Shown in pieces: positions 11,145-23,545 of a stretch of DNA of 64,000 nucleotides. The stretch is from NCBI GenBank assembly GCA_024734555.1, contig JANPWX010000075.1:1363349-1427348 (forward strand), written 5' to 3'. The notes below the pieces were generated by a model. It was not told where the DNA came from. It made no database searches and worked only from the letters and a program-made list of their open reading frames with translations. The translations under genes and the position numbers were made by a program. This stretch comes from Trochalopteron elliotii (taxonomy: Eukaryota; Chordata; Aves; Passeriformes; Leiothrichidae). How positions within the stretch are numbered: the stretch's first letter is position 1; each line of letters starts with the position of its first letter.

Positions 11145-14100
11145 ATCAGCAGAAAGAACCCCACATTCGGTCTGTGGAATCATTTGAGCTTCCTGGCAGC
11201 AAAGGCACCAGGATGGGAATGGAGTGAGGGTGAAGGAGGCTGATGATGCTTTGCTGAAAGCTGTGAGCCATTATTCCATTGCCATACTTGGGTTCAAGTT
11301 TGAATTTCCCACAGATTCCCTGGCTGATGCCTCAAAGGCTGCAAGTCCTCAGACCAAATCTGGAAGCAGTTTGGTGCAGGCTATTTGGTTTCAAGTAGAA
11401 ACCAGGTGGAACTGTAAACTGTTGACCAAACTTTTCTGGTTTTTTGATCTCACCCAAACAAGCAGAAACTGAGAGAATGTCAATGTGAAACTCTGTGAGC
11501 CTAAACCTGAGCACAGGCCGTGCCTTCCTTGCTTCTGACTTCTGACAACAACGCTGGCATCCCTCCATGGTAAATCGTGTGGTGTCTTCATGTTGTAACT
11601 GGGCACTGAGCTGGATCACCACATTTTAGACAGCATTAAATGGAGACTGGGCTTTGGAAAGGTGAAAGATTCCCTGTGCCTGTATCAAGACCCTTAAAGT
11701 CTGGCTCCTCCTGCCAAAAAATGGGTTTAATATATTATTTTATGTGGCTCTCCATTTGGAAAACTGCTCTTGGCTACCTTTCCTTTGCTACCCTTCAGTT
11801 GGAATATATGACATTCTCCCCACTCACTATACACGTAGAAATTCCTGCTAGCATTCCTGCTTTCACTTGTCTGAAATATTCCAATCATACACCATCAGTG
11901 ACTTGGCAAAGCACAGGTTTTTGGAAACTGTATTCCCTCAGCCTGGGCTCTTCTTTACAGTGCTTCCTAATGGGTGTGAAATCTCCCTCCTTGCCCTGCA
12001 GCCTGTGTCAAAGTTGTTTTTCTCTAAATTGCTGTGCGTGTCCCTGGACCTCGTTAGGCCACAGAGGTTGGGTTTGTTCAGCCCTTGGGAGCTCCCTGGG
12101 GCTTGCAAAGCATCTCCTGTTTCAGCATCTGCCATTCTGCAGGGGTTCATGTCAATGTTCTCCTGACTTGCTGCCTGGTTTAGCTGAGGATTCATTAGCC
12201 TGTGGACAGTGGTTCTGGTGTTTATTGCTCCTTCTTGGTTTTTGTACCTGCTGAAGAAATTAAGGCTGCTGTATCTGTTATTCTGTCCCATCCCTCCTGA
12301 TTGCAAGGAAGTTCAGGTACTGAAGGTAGTTCTGTCCTTTGCTGTGCAGGTGTTCTTGAACTCTTTTCCCTTGTTCTGTTTCTTTTTGGGATTTTTTTTT
12401 TACTTCCCACTTCCACTCTTTGCTAGACCTGTAGAGCAAATGATTAACTCGTGGTGAAACCAACTGTTTTCAATTTTTTTTTTTTAATGGATGTGAGCCA
12501 AGATCCCATGCATGGTTTAGCTGCTTAATTTCCCTGATTTCACCATGATGGCACGGTCATTTGTGCCTCTGCAACTGGAATCAGAAAGGGGGTGCTGACA
12601 GGTCACCCCAGGACTGTCCCTTGCAGAGGTGTGCTGTCCCAGCTGTGTGACCCTGGGCAGGTCACAGGGGTGGATGGGGAATACTGGAAGTCGTTCTTTT
12701 CCTCCAGAAAATGTTGCCCACAAAGTTTCAGACAACAAAGATGAGGCCTTGAGGCATGACTCTAATCTCAGTAAATAAACAACCACAGAAATAACTTGGG
12801 TGTAGTGTGCTGTTGTGGAGCAGTTGCAGTGTGTTTATGCTGTCAGCGAAGGCGAAAATAAATGAAAGTGGGATATTTTTTTCTGTGTTTTTTTGCTTTC
12901 TGGCTTGTTATTTAAATGGTTGGCTCCCCCAAGCCTTTGAGTTAAGGCAGTGCAGAGTCCCACAGCCATCCTGCTCCTAGGGTGATTGGCTGGACATTGG
13001 TGAGGCAGAGGAAAGAAATATGTTGTCAGCAAGTGAGGAGTAACCTATACTCAGGGGAAAGTTTTTTCCTTAATCCCTAAAAGATTTGTTTGTGGCTTGA
13101 AGGCTGCAGGCTTTGTAACCCTGACAAATATCAGCCTGCCTGGTGTAATATTAGGTGCTGTCATCTTGACAAATATAAAAAAAAACCCCTTCTTTGATTT
13201 CTGATAAGCAAAGAAACTTGAGCAAACCGTGTGCCAGTGAGTAATCCAGATTGTCTGGTTGTTGTGCAAGGGCTGTGTGAGGAGATGCTGTGGCAGCAAG
13301 CAGGGCTGTGTGGATGCTGAGTGGTGTTTGGGACTTGTTTGCTGACAGAAGGGAAGATCTGATGAGATAGGCAGGTATTGCAGCAGCGTGTGGCACAAGA
13401 GCTCTTGGTCCACACAAATAACACTCCTACAATGGCTGTTTTGGAGAGATATGGGGATTTTCAGAGCTGCTGCAAGCATTTTGTGAAAATGGCTTTAGAG
13501 AAGCAGGGCTGTTGTCGTCCTGGAGGCTGAATGTCTTTGCAGAGCATCCAGGCCAGGGCAGGCTGGGCTGGACTGAGGCTCAGGGCAAGAAAAGCAGCAA
13601 TTCAATCCTGATGGATTTGGGGCAGAGGTTGGTGCTACAAGTTAAGTATGACTCATCAGGCACAAAATACACTGGAGATCAGAAAAACCCCACAAGATAG
13701 GTGCTCTGTAATTAATATTCCTCCAAGTCTCTGCTGTTATCAGGCCAGATGGTGCCTTGGAAGTGCCTTTACCAGACTGTCACCTCAGGCAGGTGTGCCA
13801 CCTCTGATGAGCATCCCTGGCACCTGATCCATGGGCAGGATTGGGCCCTTGGTGCCTGTCACCTGCAGCTGAGATATTTGTGCAAGGAGAGGAGCAAGGA
13901 GCAGCCAGGGACTCCTCCCTAACCACTGAAACAAGTCCAGCAAGACTTCCTGCCACCACCTTCCAGGTGAGCTGGTGTCAGCCCTGTGTCACCAGCCTCC
14001 AGGGAACGTGGTCACAAAGGAACTCCTTGGAGGGACAAATGCAGTGGTGAGCAGGAGGTGTTGGCTTGACAGCACCCTACGTAAAACCCAGATATGAATT

Positions 14101-14916
14101 CTGCCCTTGTCTTCTGCTGCAGGGATGTATCAGCTGTCTTTTCAGTCTCAGATAGTCAAGGGAGAATCCTTGCTGTTCTTCCCTGTTTTGAGCAAGGCTG
14201 AGCTCAGCTGCTAGTAGAAAAAAGCCCATTAAACAAAAAAGACAATTTTGGGCTGAATCTGGAGTGTGACATATATGCTTGACATATTCATCCTTTCATT
14301 TATAACATGCATCCATTGAGCAGCAGGAGAATTGAAGCTGAACAGGATCACTGTAGGTATTAGGCTCCAGTGCTGAGGAAGAAGATAATTTTTGGCTTGG
14401 AGGAGTTGGTTGCACAGCTGGTTTAACAGCCTTCTGTAACCTGCAGAGCAAATGTATTTGCTTTGGCTCCTGAACAACCTAAACACTTGGAGAGCTTCAG
14501 CTGTGCTCACAGTGGGCTTATCTGCATTTGTGTCAGAGCTGTGTCACAGTTGCAGCCAGAGGCTCCTCCAGCATCATCTCACCCCCCTCTGTTGGAGCAG
14601 GCACCCAAACCCACCTGGGTGCAGAGGGCCCTGGGGATGCTGCACATCTCTGTAGCTCCACAGCCATGACTTACACACCCCTCACCCACTCTCTCTGCTG
14701 TAATTGCTCTTGGATACACCTGCAAAGGGATTGTAGGACTGGGATGGTCCAAAACTCCTAAAGACACTGGAGAAAGACACTCCTAAAAACCCCTGGAGAC
14801 ACTGATGATACTGATGTTGGTGCTCAATAACCAGCTCTGGAGCCCCTCTGAAGTTGAGGTTTGGCAGCTGACACCCCCAGCAGCTCCTGCTCTGGGCAGT
14901 GCTGGACTGGGCTGGG
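11145..14916. other. Unique sequence, no gene recognised
   Basis: About 3.8 kb with no recognised gene. The longest frame here (204 codons, plus, 11640-12254) has no detectable domain and unbiased composition, and I do not call it a gene. There are T runs near 12391 and 12474. The remainder holds no repeat family that I recognise. Confidence 0.45.
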
Positions 14917-14951
14917 TAAATAAGGTAAATAAGGTAAATAAGGTAAATAAG
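14917..14951 (+). repeat. 9-bp tandem repeat TAAATAAGG, about four copies
   Basis: Nearly four perfect copies of the 9-mer lie head to tail. As nine is a multiple of three, the repeat keeps frames open on both strands. That explains the 'LFTLFTLFTLFT'-type run in a minus-strand frame and argues against that frame being a gene. Confidence 0.95.
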
Positions 14952-17855
14952 TCCTGCCTGGACTGGGAATGCCTATTGGGAACACCTCCCACCCATGGCA
15001 GGCTACTAAAGCCATCCTGTGCTGTGGCAAGCATTGTTCCTCTGCCCTTTTCTTTCCTCTTAAACAGATCCATGTGCCACCACTTCCTTTCCCCTTTGTT
15101 TTCCTGAGCATGCTGGAACATGGGTACCAAAGGCATGAGGCTTTTGGAGCACCTATCAGCAGGCTGGGCTCCCTGCCTGCAGCCAGGGATGAAAGCAGAA
15201 CCAGGAGGGGAGTGTGTGGAGTGATGCTTCACATTGGGTTTGTGTGCAGCTTTCCAAGACAAACACCAGCCTGCCTCCCTGCTAGCCCTTCTTCTCCCTC
15301 CAGATTCCCAGAGCATGACTCGGAGAGGGGCAGTGGATACCAAAGGAAAGTGCCAAAATTCATTACTTGACTTTGTCAGGCTTGGTAAAACGGTCTGATG
15401 GTGGTAGGAGGTTCTGTTTTCATAGAGAAAGCCTTGAAGAAAATAAAACAAAAGCAACTCCCCCTCCTATCCTGGGGCCTCCTGTCCCAGGTTTCAGGTT
15501 GGGGCCAGGGCTGCTGACTCATCAAATGTGCAGGTGCTGGAGCCTTCCCGTGGGGAGCACCACCTCACCACCTGCCTTCTGGGACAGTTTTTAAGCTGTT
15601 TTTTTAAGCTTTTGCCCTGATTTTCACAGCAGACCAGATCCTGGATCACCTTATCCTTCTGGGTGCAGGTCCACCAGTTTGCAGAGCGTTGCTTTGCATC
15701 AGCCACATGAATCTGCTCCAGCACATAATTTGGCCCCATGCCTCTCTGCTTTCCTTTTTCTGTACCACAGGAAGCAGCATTTATAAAATCTCTAATGATC
15801 CCGTCAGCTTTTATACATTTCCTGTCTTGCTTCATAAATGAAAGAGGAGAACACAGCACTTCCTGACCTGAATTACTTTGGGTTGTGTTTGCTGTATGTG
15901 GTACTAGTCACTAGTCTGCTTGGCCTCTGTCATCTGTGATGCCAGGGTGGCTGTGTCTGCTTCCATGTCCTTATCAAAATCCTGGCAACTTCAACACTTG
16001 CAGAACAGCCCTTCTTCCCCCTTCTGATTCAGGAGGAATCTGGGGGAGGAAATTGCTTTACCTTTTGGACTCCTGGAGAAAACCTGGAAAATGTACATAA
16101 TTTTCACTCTACAGACTAAGTGCCAGCAGGCAAATAAATAGAATTTATGTTCTCTTACTAAAGAAGAAAGACCCTTCATTTTTAAGAAGTTAGATTGGGG
16201 TTTTTGTGAATGTCTCATTTGAGACCACAGGGGTGACCTACCCAAGGCACAGGCTGAATTACCTCTTTGCAGGAGACTCTCTGGTTTGACACATGCATTC
16301 TTGAGGTCACAAATAGATTTTCTGGGGGATGCAAGAAGACCTGAGAGCTCTAACCACATGCCTGACAGTAGTTTTGAACCCGACATTAGTGCTGTCTCCA
16401 TTTTCTGTGGTGCAGTTTACAAAGAGCAGCCCTACCTCAGTTCTCCTCTGCCAACAGCCAAGGATTTCAGGGGTTTGCACAGGTTTTCTCATATCCACAA
16501 GGTAAGTGGAGCTGTAGCTGTGCAGAACTCCTCAAAGCCAAGGGTTGTAGAGGTGTCTGCCATTCCTGATGGGTGCTGTTGTGTTCCAGCAATCCCTGCT
16601 CACCCAAGGGACCATGTCCCACCAGTGCTCACCATGGGTGCTCCTCAGGAGGCTGATTCCTGCAGCACCTTGCAGTGCTTGGGGCAGGACAGGGGTTTTC
16701 TCCTTGGTGTGTATAAGAGCAGCAAATTTTGGACCACGTTATCACTAAAGATGGGGAAGGTTGGCTCTTGTTACCTTGAACCTTCCTGATGTTATTTCCT
16801 GAACTGGTGGAAAACTTAAAACCCCAGACCAGACATTAACTGCTGAGTTGAAAGATATTTTATTCCATTCCCCCTCTTTGCTGCCTTATTTTTTCCTTCA
16901 GAAGCTCTCTTGGAATACCAATCCTACCCATAACTTTGTGAAACTTCGGGGCCAAGTGCCTGGAAACTGTATCAGGCCAGTTTCTAAGCATGCAGCACTG
17001 GAAATAAAAGTAATTTTTGTAGTCATTGGAGCTTAACCAGACTGAAAACTAGACAAAGCAAGCAGAAAAATCCTGTCCTGACTGCTATAAAGAGAATCTA
17101 TTTAAAAGTAGTTATGAAATGGCAATGCTATAACCAGGTGGCTTGAGCAAGGAATAAAGTGGTTGAAGTGATACATAAAAAATTCCAAGTGTTCTTTCTT
17201 CATCTAAAATAGGAAGCAAATGGCCAAGGACATCGCCAGTTAATCAGGCTGTTAAACCAGCTTTGGGGGGAGCTGGATGCAGTTTTGCAAGGGGAAGAAA
17301 TCAGGAGGACCAGCTGTGAGCTGGACAGTTTGCAGCTGAGATGAGGTAATACAGTCAAATATGTGCCTCTGTGAGTGAGGTTAGTCATTTATCCCCTTCG
17401 AAGACTTTCCTATGTCTGTGCAGTCTGAAAATTATTTTGACAGTTAATATCAGCCTGTCCCAGGCCAGACTTGTTCTTCTGCTGTTGGTACTGCTGAAGC
17501 AGCAGAGGAGGAGGCAGATCTGAGCTCAGCTTTGATCTGTAGGATCCCCAGTGACCCAGAGGAAGCCCTGAGTGCAGATTATCCTTATCAGCCACTCGAG
17601 CTGAGGTCACATGAAGTCAGTCAGAAAGCAGCTGAGCTGACCCTGCTGTGTTTGACTCCAGCAGTGGCCAGGAATGGAAAGATGTGGGGAGCTGTGCTGA
17701 GGTCACCAGGGAAGGGAATCCCCAGTCTGCTTGTGCTGGGTGGGGTATCCCACAGCTTGGTGCAGTCTCCATGGGAATCATGCCATGCATGCACACGCTG
17801 CTCTTTCTGTTGGTGTCCTCAGGTGCAGATTTTTGCCTTCAGGACTAAGTGGAAG
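14952..17855. other. Unique sequence, no gene recognised
   Basis: About 2.9 kb without a recognised exon or repeat. A good consensus 5' splice donor (AAG/GTAAGT) occurs at about 16498-16505, preceded by the frame fragment 'AKDFRGLHRFSHIHK'. No partner exon or protein similarity supports it. The AT-rich segment 15600-15850 may be conserved non-coding sequence, which I cannot confirm. Confidence 0.4.
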
Positions 17856-18289
17856 TGATGCCTTAAGTTTTAGCTTTTATATTTTTCTGATCAGTCCTGC
17901 TTTAGTGTAGAACTCTAGAACTCCATAGCCTGTCAGCTGCTTTTCTTCCATTTTATTTAGACAAAACAATTTCTCTCTAGGCCTGAAACTCAGGGACACC
18001 TTACTGTCTCAGGCCCTGAAAAATATCAGCAACAGTGAATTTGGGGTGGGGGGGGGGGCAAACCTGGAATAAGTTACTTCATTACCTGAAGCTAACTGTT
18101 AAAAGTTAATTGGACAATTAATCTCTAATATGCAAATAGACCAAACATTTATCTGTCTGAAAACTCATGACCATTGTGCATCTTGGGTGTAGCCTCTGTG
18201 GGGTTCCTACACTGCCCAAGGTGCATTTATTGAAGGCCTTTAATAAATACCTACACTTTATCTTTTAACTCTGTCTAGCCTCTGTTCTA
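17856..18289 (+). mobile_element. Solo LTR, family B copy 1
   Basis: A 434-bp LTR begins 'TGATGCCTTAAGTTTTAGC' and ends 'CTCTGTTCTA'. It is homologous to 29506-29915 (plus) and 52189-52729 (minus). It carries AATAAA at 18242-18247, about 45 bp from the 3' end, as expected for an R/U5 boundary. Flanking 5-mers GGAAG (17851-17855) and GGCAG (18290-18294) match at four of five positions and may be the target-site duplication; 5-bp duplications are typical of ERVL-like elements. The terminal A is preceded by T where other copies suggest C. No internal retroviral sequence adjoins it. A long G run lies inside at about 18045-18057. Confidence 0.85.
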
Positions 18290-21200
18290 GGCAGCCTCTC
18301 CAGGCATCAGAAGAACACCTTGATGCTTGTCCAGCCTGCTCAGCTCCACTGACCTGCCTCTTATATTCCTGGAGCCTGCACAGTGCCCCAGCACAGGGAG
18401 CTGAGCAGCTCCAGGGGCTGCTGTGGTGTGAGTTGTCCCAGACCACAGAGAGCAGTGACACCTGACTTCTTTAAAACCAACACCAGTCTGTGGCACAGCA
18501 CAGAGCCCTGGGATCCCAACCCCTGCCTGCTGCCCCCAACCCCTGCCTGCTGCCCCCAACCCTGGCTGTGTTGCCCCCAGAGTTGGTGGGAGGCAGAGTT
18601 GAGGTGAGCTGAGGCCAGGTAAGTCACCTGGTCTCTGCTGCCAACAGAAGCTGCAGTAACCACTCATGTGGACCACTCACTTCAAATGCTGCCCAGAAAG
18701 GGGTGTGACACCCATGGGAGGTGGGGGAAGCACCAGTGCTGTGGTTTTGGGGTGGTTAACAACTCTGCTGCCATGGTCTGTGCTGTTCCCCATGTCCTGG
18801 TCTGGCTGTGTCACCCCACTCAAGGGGTTTCACTGCTCTTATTGCCTGCCATCCATCGTGTCTGCTGCAGAAATAAGGTTGTAAAAGGGCAGAGGATGGG
18901 CCTGCCTCCATCCCCAGTGAAGGGCTAGAGCAAAGATAGTGTCTGTGGCCATCATACCCATCCTCTGCACTAGTGGAGATCAGCTAATCTGAGTCTAAGC
19001 TTGGGTTTACACCATGGAAAGTGAAGGATGGAGAAGATTGTGCTCCTGTTGCTGTGTGTGCTCTTTGGTGTTGGGAAATGTGCTCAGTACCCTGTGAGGA
19101 GCCTTTCAGCAAATTTCAGACTTGGGTGAGATTAAAGGAGACTTCTGAGAAGCCTGGCCAAAAAAGGGAGGAAAAAAAAAGACAAAAAAATATTTTCTCT
19201 GAGGTTCTGCTTTGAGAGACTTGGGGTTATCTGGGCTTGCAACATTTAAATTAAGGGAGGAGTCAAAGAAATAAAGGACATCACCAGGAAATTCTGATGC
19301 AAGGCGATTTCTTAACACTCAGAGATCAGTGTCACAGATCAGTCACTCCTGACTTTGGGAGGTTTACCCACATTGAAATTAGAGGCTGGAATTGGAAAAA
19401 ACAAAATCTGACTGCTTAGGTTTCTTACCAGTGGGCTTGGTTTGCAACCCCAGCCTTACACAACCCAATCTCTCTGCTGAGCTTTCTGTCACATGCTCCC
19501 CCCTCCTGCTGGGCCTGATGCCCGTGTTACTCCATTTTGAGACCTCAAGAACACAGGGATCTATAATTCAATCCCATTGCTAGTTCTTGCTGGGTTCTTC
19601 AGGACCTTTTCCTTCCAGGGTTCTGTGCATGGGAGTCTCAGACAGGTTGCTGCCTGTTTCTGTCCCTGCCTTGTCCCCTGCCAGCCCTGCCCCTTGTCAC
19701 CAGCATGCTGCCATTCAGATTTGGGCTGCCTGGAACAACACATCAATGCCCTGGAAAGCAGTGGGAAAACAGCAAAGAACATGCTGGAGCTTTATTTTTC
19801 TTTCTTGTTTTGACAACCTCTGGCAAGAATCTAGATGAAAACAGAGGGGCTGCAGGAATGATTAAGGAGGGATTTTTCTGTGTGGTGTTTTCTTTTTTTT
19901 AAGATTGGATTTGCCAGGAAAGCCACCCACCTGTTCAGACAAGGCCTCAATTGTGGTAGATGGTGGTGAACAACTGAGTGCCTGTGTTCCCCTCCAAGAG
20001 CCACAATTCCTGGGTTATTTTTAGCAGATTTGCACACCTCTGTTTATTTGCTCTCCCTGGTGCACATTCCTCAGTCCCTGTGACTTCCTCCATAATGTGG
20101 CCAAAGCTGGAGGCAGAGGAGCTTTCTGTGAGCAAATGCTGCTCTAATGGGAAAGGATGGCTAGAGGGAGTTTTATCCCAGCACTCACAAAATATAAATC
20201 ACAGTTGTGGGCTTCACCTCTGAGTGCTCTCCTTTCACAGTGCAAGTCCTGGCACTTCTCCTGTGCCTCTCTGAATGTTTTTGGAGCTTATAGAAACTGT
20301 ATCTTCATCTGCTTTGCATTTCCTTGGATGCTGCTGGGCTATCAGCTTGTTTTGTCCTTAATGGCAAGTTGCTACTCCACCAAGTCTTTCAAGACAAGGA
20401 AAGTGTTTAGTCTGCTGTGGGTTTTTTCCTGTGCTCATAAAATAAGGGAGGCAGTAACTGATGTCTTGGGGGTGGAGGAAAGGGGTTTATCAGTGGAGAA
20501 AATTGGACTGACCTGGAGGAATGTCATTAGATGTGGATGAGTCCTTAAGTGGTAAAAATAGTCAGTCAGCTGCCTAAAACAAAATGCTGGTGGCCTTGAG
20601 GGATGCTGCCAGAGCAATCGGTGTGGTCTCCTCACCACAGTCCCCCAGAGCCTCGTTGGTGCTGCTGTGCATCTTCTCAATGTGCCAGTGAAACAGGAAA
20701 GGAATGTCTTGTCCTTGTCACTGGAAGGAGCTGAGCAGGGAGGGATTGCTGCCTGCCTGCCCTGGGGGACACCTCAGGCTCCCAGGGCCACCCTGATCCT
20801 GCAGCTCTGGCTTGGCCTCTGTGAGCTGCCTGAGGTCGTGCAGGAAAGCCCAGCCCAAAGTGCAGACTTTCAGTGCAGGAATGTTTCATTCCTTCTGTTT
20901 CCTTCCCTTTGCTGCTGTAACTGTTGCCTTGCTCCTTGGTTAGGTTCCTACTTTTTTTTCTCTGTGCTTGGGACATCATTACTCATTTTCACAGGTAGGG
21001 AGGCTGTTGGACAACTCTATTTCCTTTCATTCTGTATTTTCTCTCAGGGTCTGTGTTAACCCTTGATCTGATACACTTTCAGTGTGAGCCTGAAATCCTT
21101 AATCAAAATGTTTGGCTGCTGCAGTGTGGTCACTTGGGAAGGTTCAGTTTGAGGATCAGGTTTGAAATATTCAGACTCGTGAATGACAGCAGGAGTGACT

Positions 21201-22796
21201 CAGCTCTTCCCTCTTTGCATCAGAGCAATAATGTGGTTTATAATGTGGTTACAGCACCTGGGCTGGGTCAGGTATGACCAAACCCAGTGTGATTTTTGTT
21301 AGGAATTTCCTGGCTAGCCTTGGGACACCTGTAACAATCCTGCTGTCACCACTCCTCAGGAGACATGTCCATTGGCCTCCCTGAGGCTGATGTTGGCTGA
21401 GGCAAAGGAGGACCTTGGAAACCAATGGTCTGGGCACCTCTGTGTAATATTCACCCCTGTCACTCTGCACACTTCTGCCTCAACACCCTGAGCTGAAATT
21501 TCCCACCTCACTTGCTGCCCCCACACCTGGCAGTTGGGTTAGAGTTTTGTGAAAAGGGAATTTTTTACACATTAACTTTTGTGGTGGACAAGCCCCAAAG
21601 TTCTTTGGGATGTAGTTAGGATGTAGACTGGCTGCCTAGGCCCAGCTTTGTTTGCAGGAAGGTTATAGGATCACAGGGATGCTTTTTTGGAAATATAGTA
21701 CAGTAATACTGGCTGTAACATACATCTTGTATGAAGGAATACATGGGGAAGAGAGACAAGTCCTGGTAGAGCACCTCACTTGTTTCTTGTCCTCTTCTCA
21801 AGGCAAAAGCACTTTTTTCTGGGCTGGCTGAGTCCTCAGTGGACTTTGCATGTGGATGGGGCCATCTGCTCGTGCTGAAATTGGAGACTATTTTCTGTTT
21901 TTATAAAGAAGCGATGACCTCTCACACCCATCCCTAGGGTTGGGTGGTGATTACTTGGTGATTCAAGGCACAGGGTCAGTATCCAAACATGAAATGATGA
22001 CAGAGATCCTGATGATGCTGGGATTAGCTGTGTGTCTCCCCTCCTGCTATCTACACCCCTTCCAGAAGTGGAGCTGGGAACAACAGGAGCAAATTCCCCA
22101 TCCTGCCTGAATGTGGCTTGGCCATGAAACTATGTACACTCTAACCAGCGTGCTGCACATTAAACAAACAGGGAGACTCCTCATTGTAGTGAAAGCATAA
22201 CCATTAATAACATTGTTTATAATGTGCTTATTTGCTGATTTGGAGGTCAAGCTTGTTTGACATTCCCACTGCTGGAAGGGGGCTGGCTTAGCAAGGGCCT
22301 CTGCTTTACATCGGACACTTTTTCTTTTTTTGCAAACCACATCTTCATGTTCCTGAGAAATGTTTATGGTTTGGAGGTCGCTGACATGGTTTTAAACATC
22401 TGCTCAGCTCAGAAAGGGAGAAATTGTCATTGTTTTTGCTATGGCCTTCCTAAGTGTCAGTTTCTTTTAGGCGCAGTGATTCATGTGTCACTCTCCTGCC
22501 TCCTTCAAACATGCAAACACTGAGCACTCCAGAGCCAGTGAAAGCAAACAGCTCAGCACCTGCCACTTCCACACTGTCCTGTGGCCTCAGGAAGAGCACT
22601 GTGACACTCAGAGAAGGCTCTTGAAATCATATTTTCATGAGTGTGGGATGCCAGGTCTTGATGGTGCAGGGCAAGGAGGTTTTGCCTTCAACCTGCAGTG
22701 CCAGTTGAGCAAGGAAGATCTGGACACACACTGCTTAGCTCCAAACCTGCAGTGGAAGAAGCAGCTGGGAGGCTGGGGAGGTCACCTGGCATATGC
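18290..22796. other. Unique sequence, no gene recognised
   Basis: About 4.5 kb with no recognised gene. It contains a small tandem repeat (see 18523-18562) and an A/G-rich run at about 19164-19190. Short frames have no recognisable similarity. A consensus-like donor GTAAGT at about 18619 has no supporting exon. Confidence 0.45.
18523..18562 (+). repeat. Two-copy 20-bp tandem repeat, C-rich
   Basis: 'CCCTGCCTGCTGCCCCCAA' occurs twice in tandem, followed by a degenerate third unit. This is simple replication-slippage structure. Confidence 0.75.
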
Positions 22797-23545
22797 TGTT
22801 TGTGCTGGTTGTTGGTCCTGTGGTGGTCTTTTACTGCTTTAACAGTGACAGAGACACCTTTTGGTAGCTGAGCGTGGCTGTTGGGACAGCCTTGGTCTGT
22901 GCCCGTGGTTTGGCTGCCCCTCTTGGGTTGCAATGCAAGATGTACCCAGCAGTATGTATTCTATCACCAGCTGTTAAAACCAGCTGGGGCAGTGTTCTTT
23001 ATCCCTTCCAGGACCCACCCTCCCTCCAGGGGATCTCTGCTGTCCATGGGCCATCCAGGCTCACTGCAGGGCTGAGACAATTCCATCATCCCACCCAGGG
23101 GAAGGAGCCCAGCATTCCCACCTGGATCAAACCTGGGATTCAGAACACCAGCACAGCCTGTTTGCACTGGATTGCCAGAGGGAGACCAGACCCATCTCAC
23201 CACCACTGGACCTTCAGAGGGAAACTGCACCCTTCTACAGGATCACCTCTGCTGCAACAGAACCACATCTGGCACTGCAGGAGGATTTAATTGGACTGAC
23301 ACCAACATCCTGACCAACAGTGTGTCAGGCTGTATTCTGACTCTGCGTTTTTTGGTTTTTCTTTTTATACTACTGCATTTTTATTTAATTTTCCAGTAAA
23401 GAACTGTTTTTCCTATTCCTATATCCTTGCCAGAAAGCCCCTTATTTAAAAATTATAATAATTCAGTGGGAGGGGGTTTACATTTTCCATTTTGAGGGAG
23501 GCTGCTGCCTTCCTTAGCAGACACCTGTCTTTTCAAAACAAGACA
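22797..23545 (+). mobile_element. Solo LTR, family C (about 750 bp)
   Basis: The segment begins 'TGTTTGTGCTGGTTGTTGG' and ends 'CAAAACAAGACA', so it has TG...CA termini. Near the 3' end are 'GGATTTAATTGGACTGACAC', a T-rich run, 'CCAGTAAAGAACTG' (a probable polyadenylation region), then 'TTATAATAATTCAGTGGGAGG' and 'TTCCTTAGCAGACACCTGTC'. From memory this arrangement is a common songbird endogenous-retrovirus LTR; I could not check a database. No primer-binding site or coding sequence follows, so it appears to be a solo LTR. Flanking duplications are not convincing, so the exact ends may be off by a few bases. Confidence 0.7.

Noticed and set aside
11640..12254. 204-codon plus-strand frame outside any recognised repeat
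   Set aside because: It has no similarity to any protein I know, no splice or codon-usage support, and overlapping frames on the opposite strand. A translated database search would be decisive; a significant match would reverse this.
14783..15457. 224-codon minus-strand frame
   Set aside because: It includes the 9-bp tandem repeat, which cannot introduce stops, and has no recognisable domain.
16490..16510. Consensus 5' splice donor AAG/GTAAGT, with similar donors near 18619, 40026 and 53186
   Set aside because: Such matches are expected by chance in 64 kb on two strands, and none is joined to a recognisable exon or acceptor-bounded frame.
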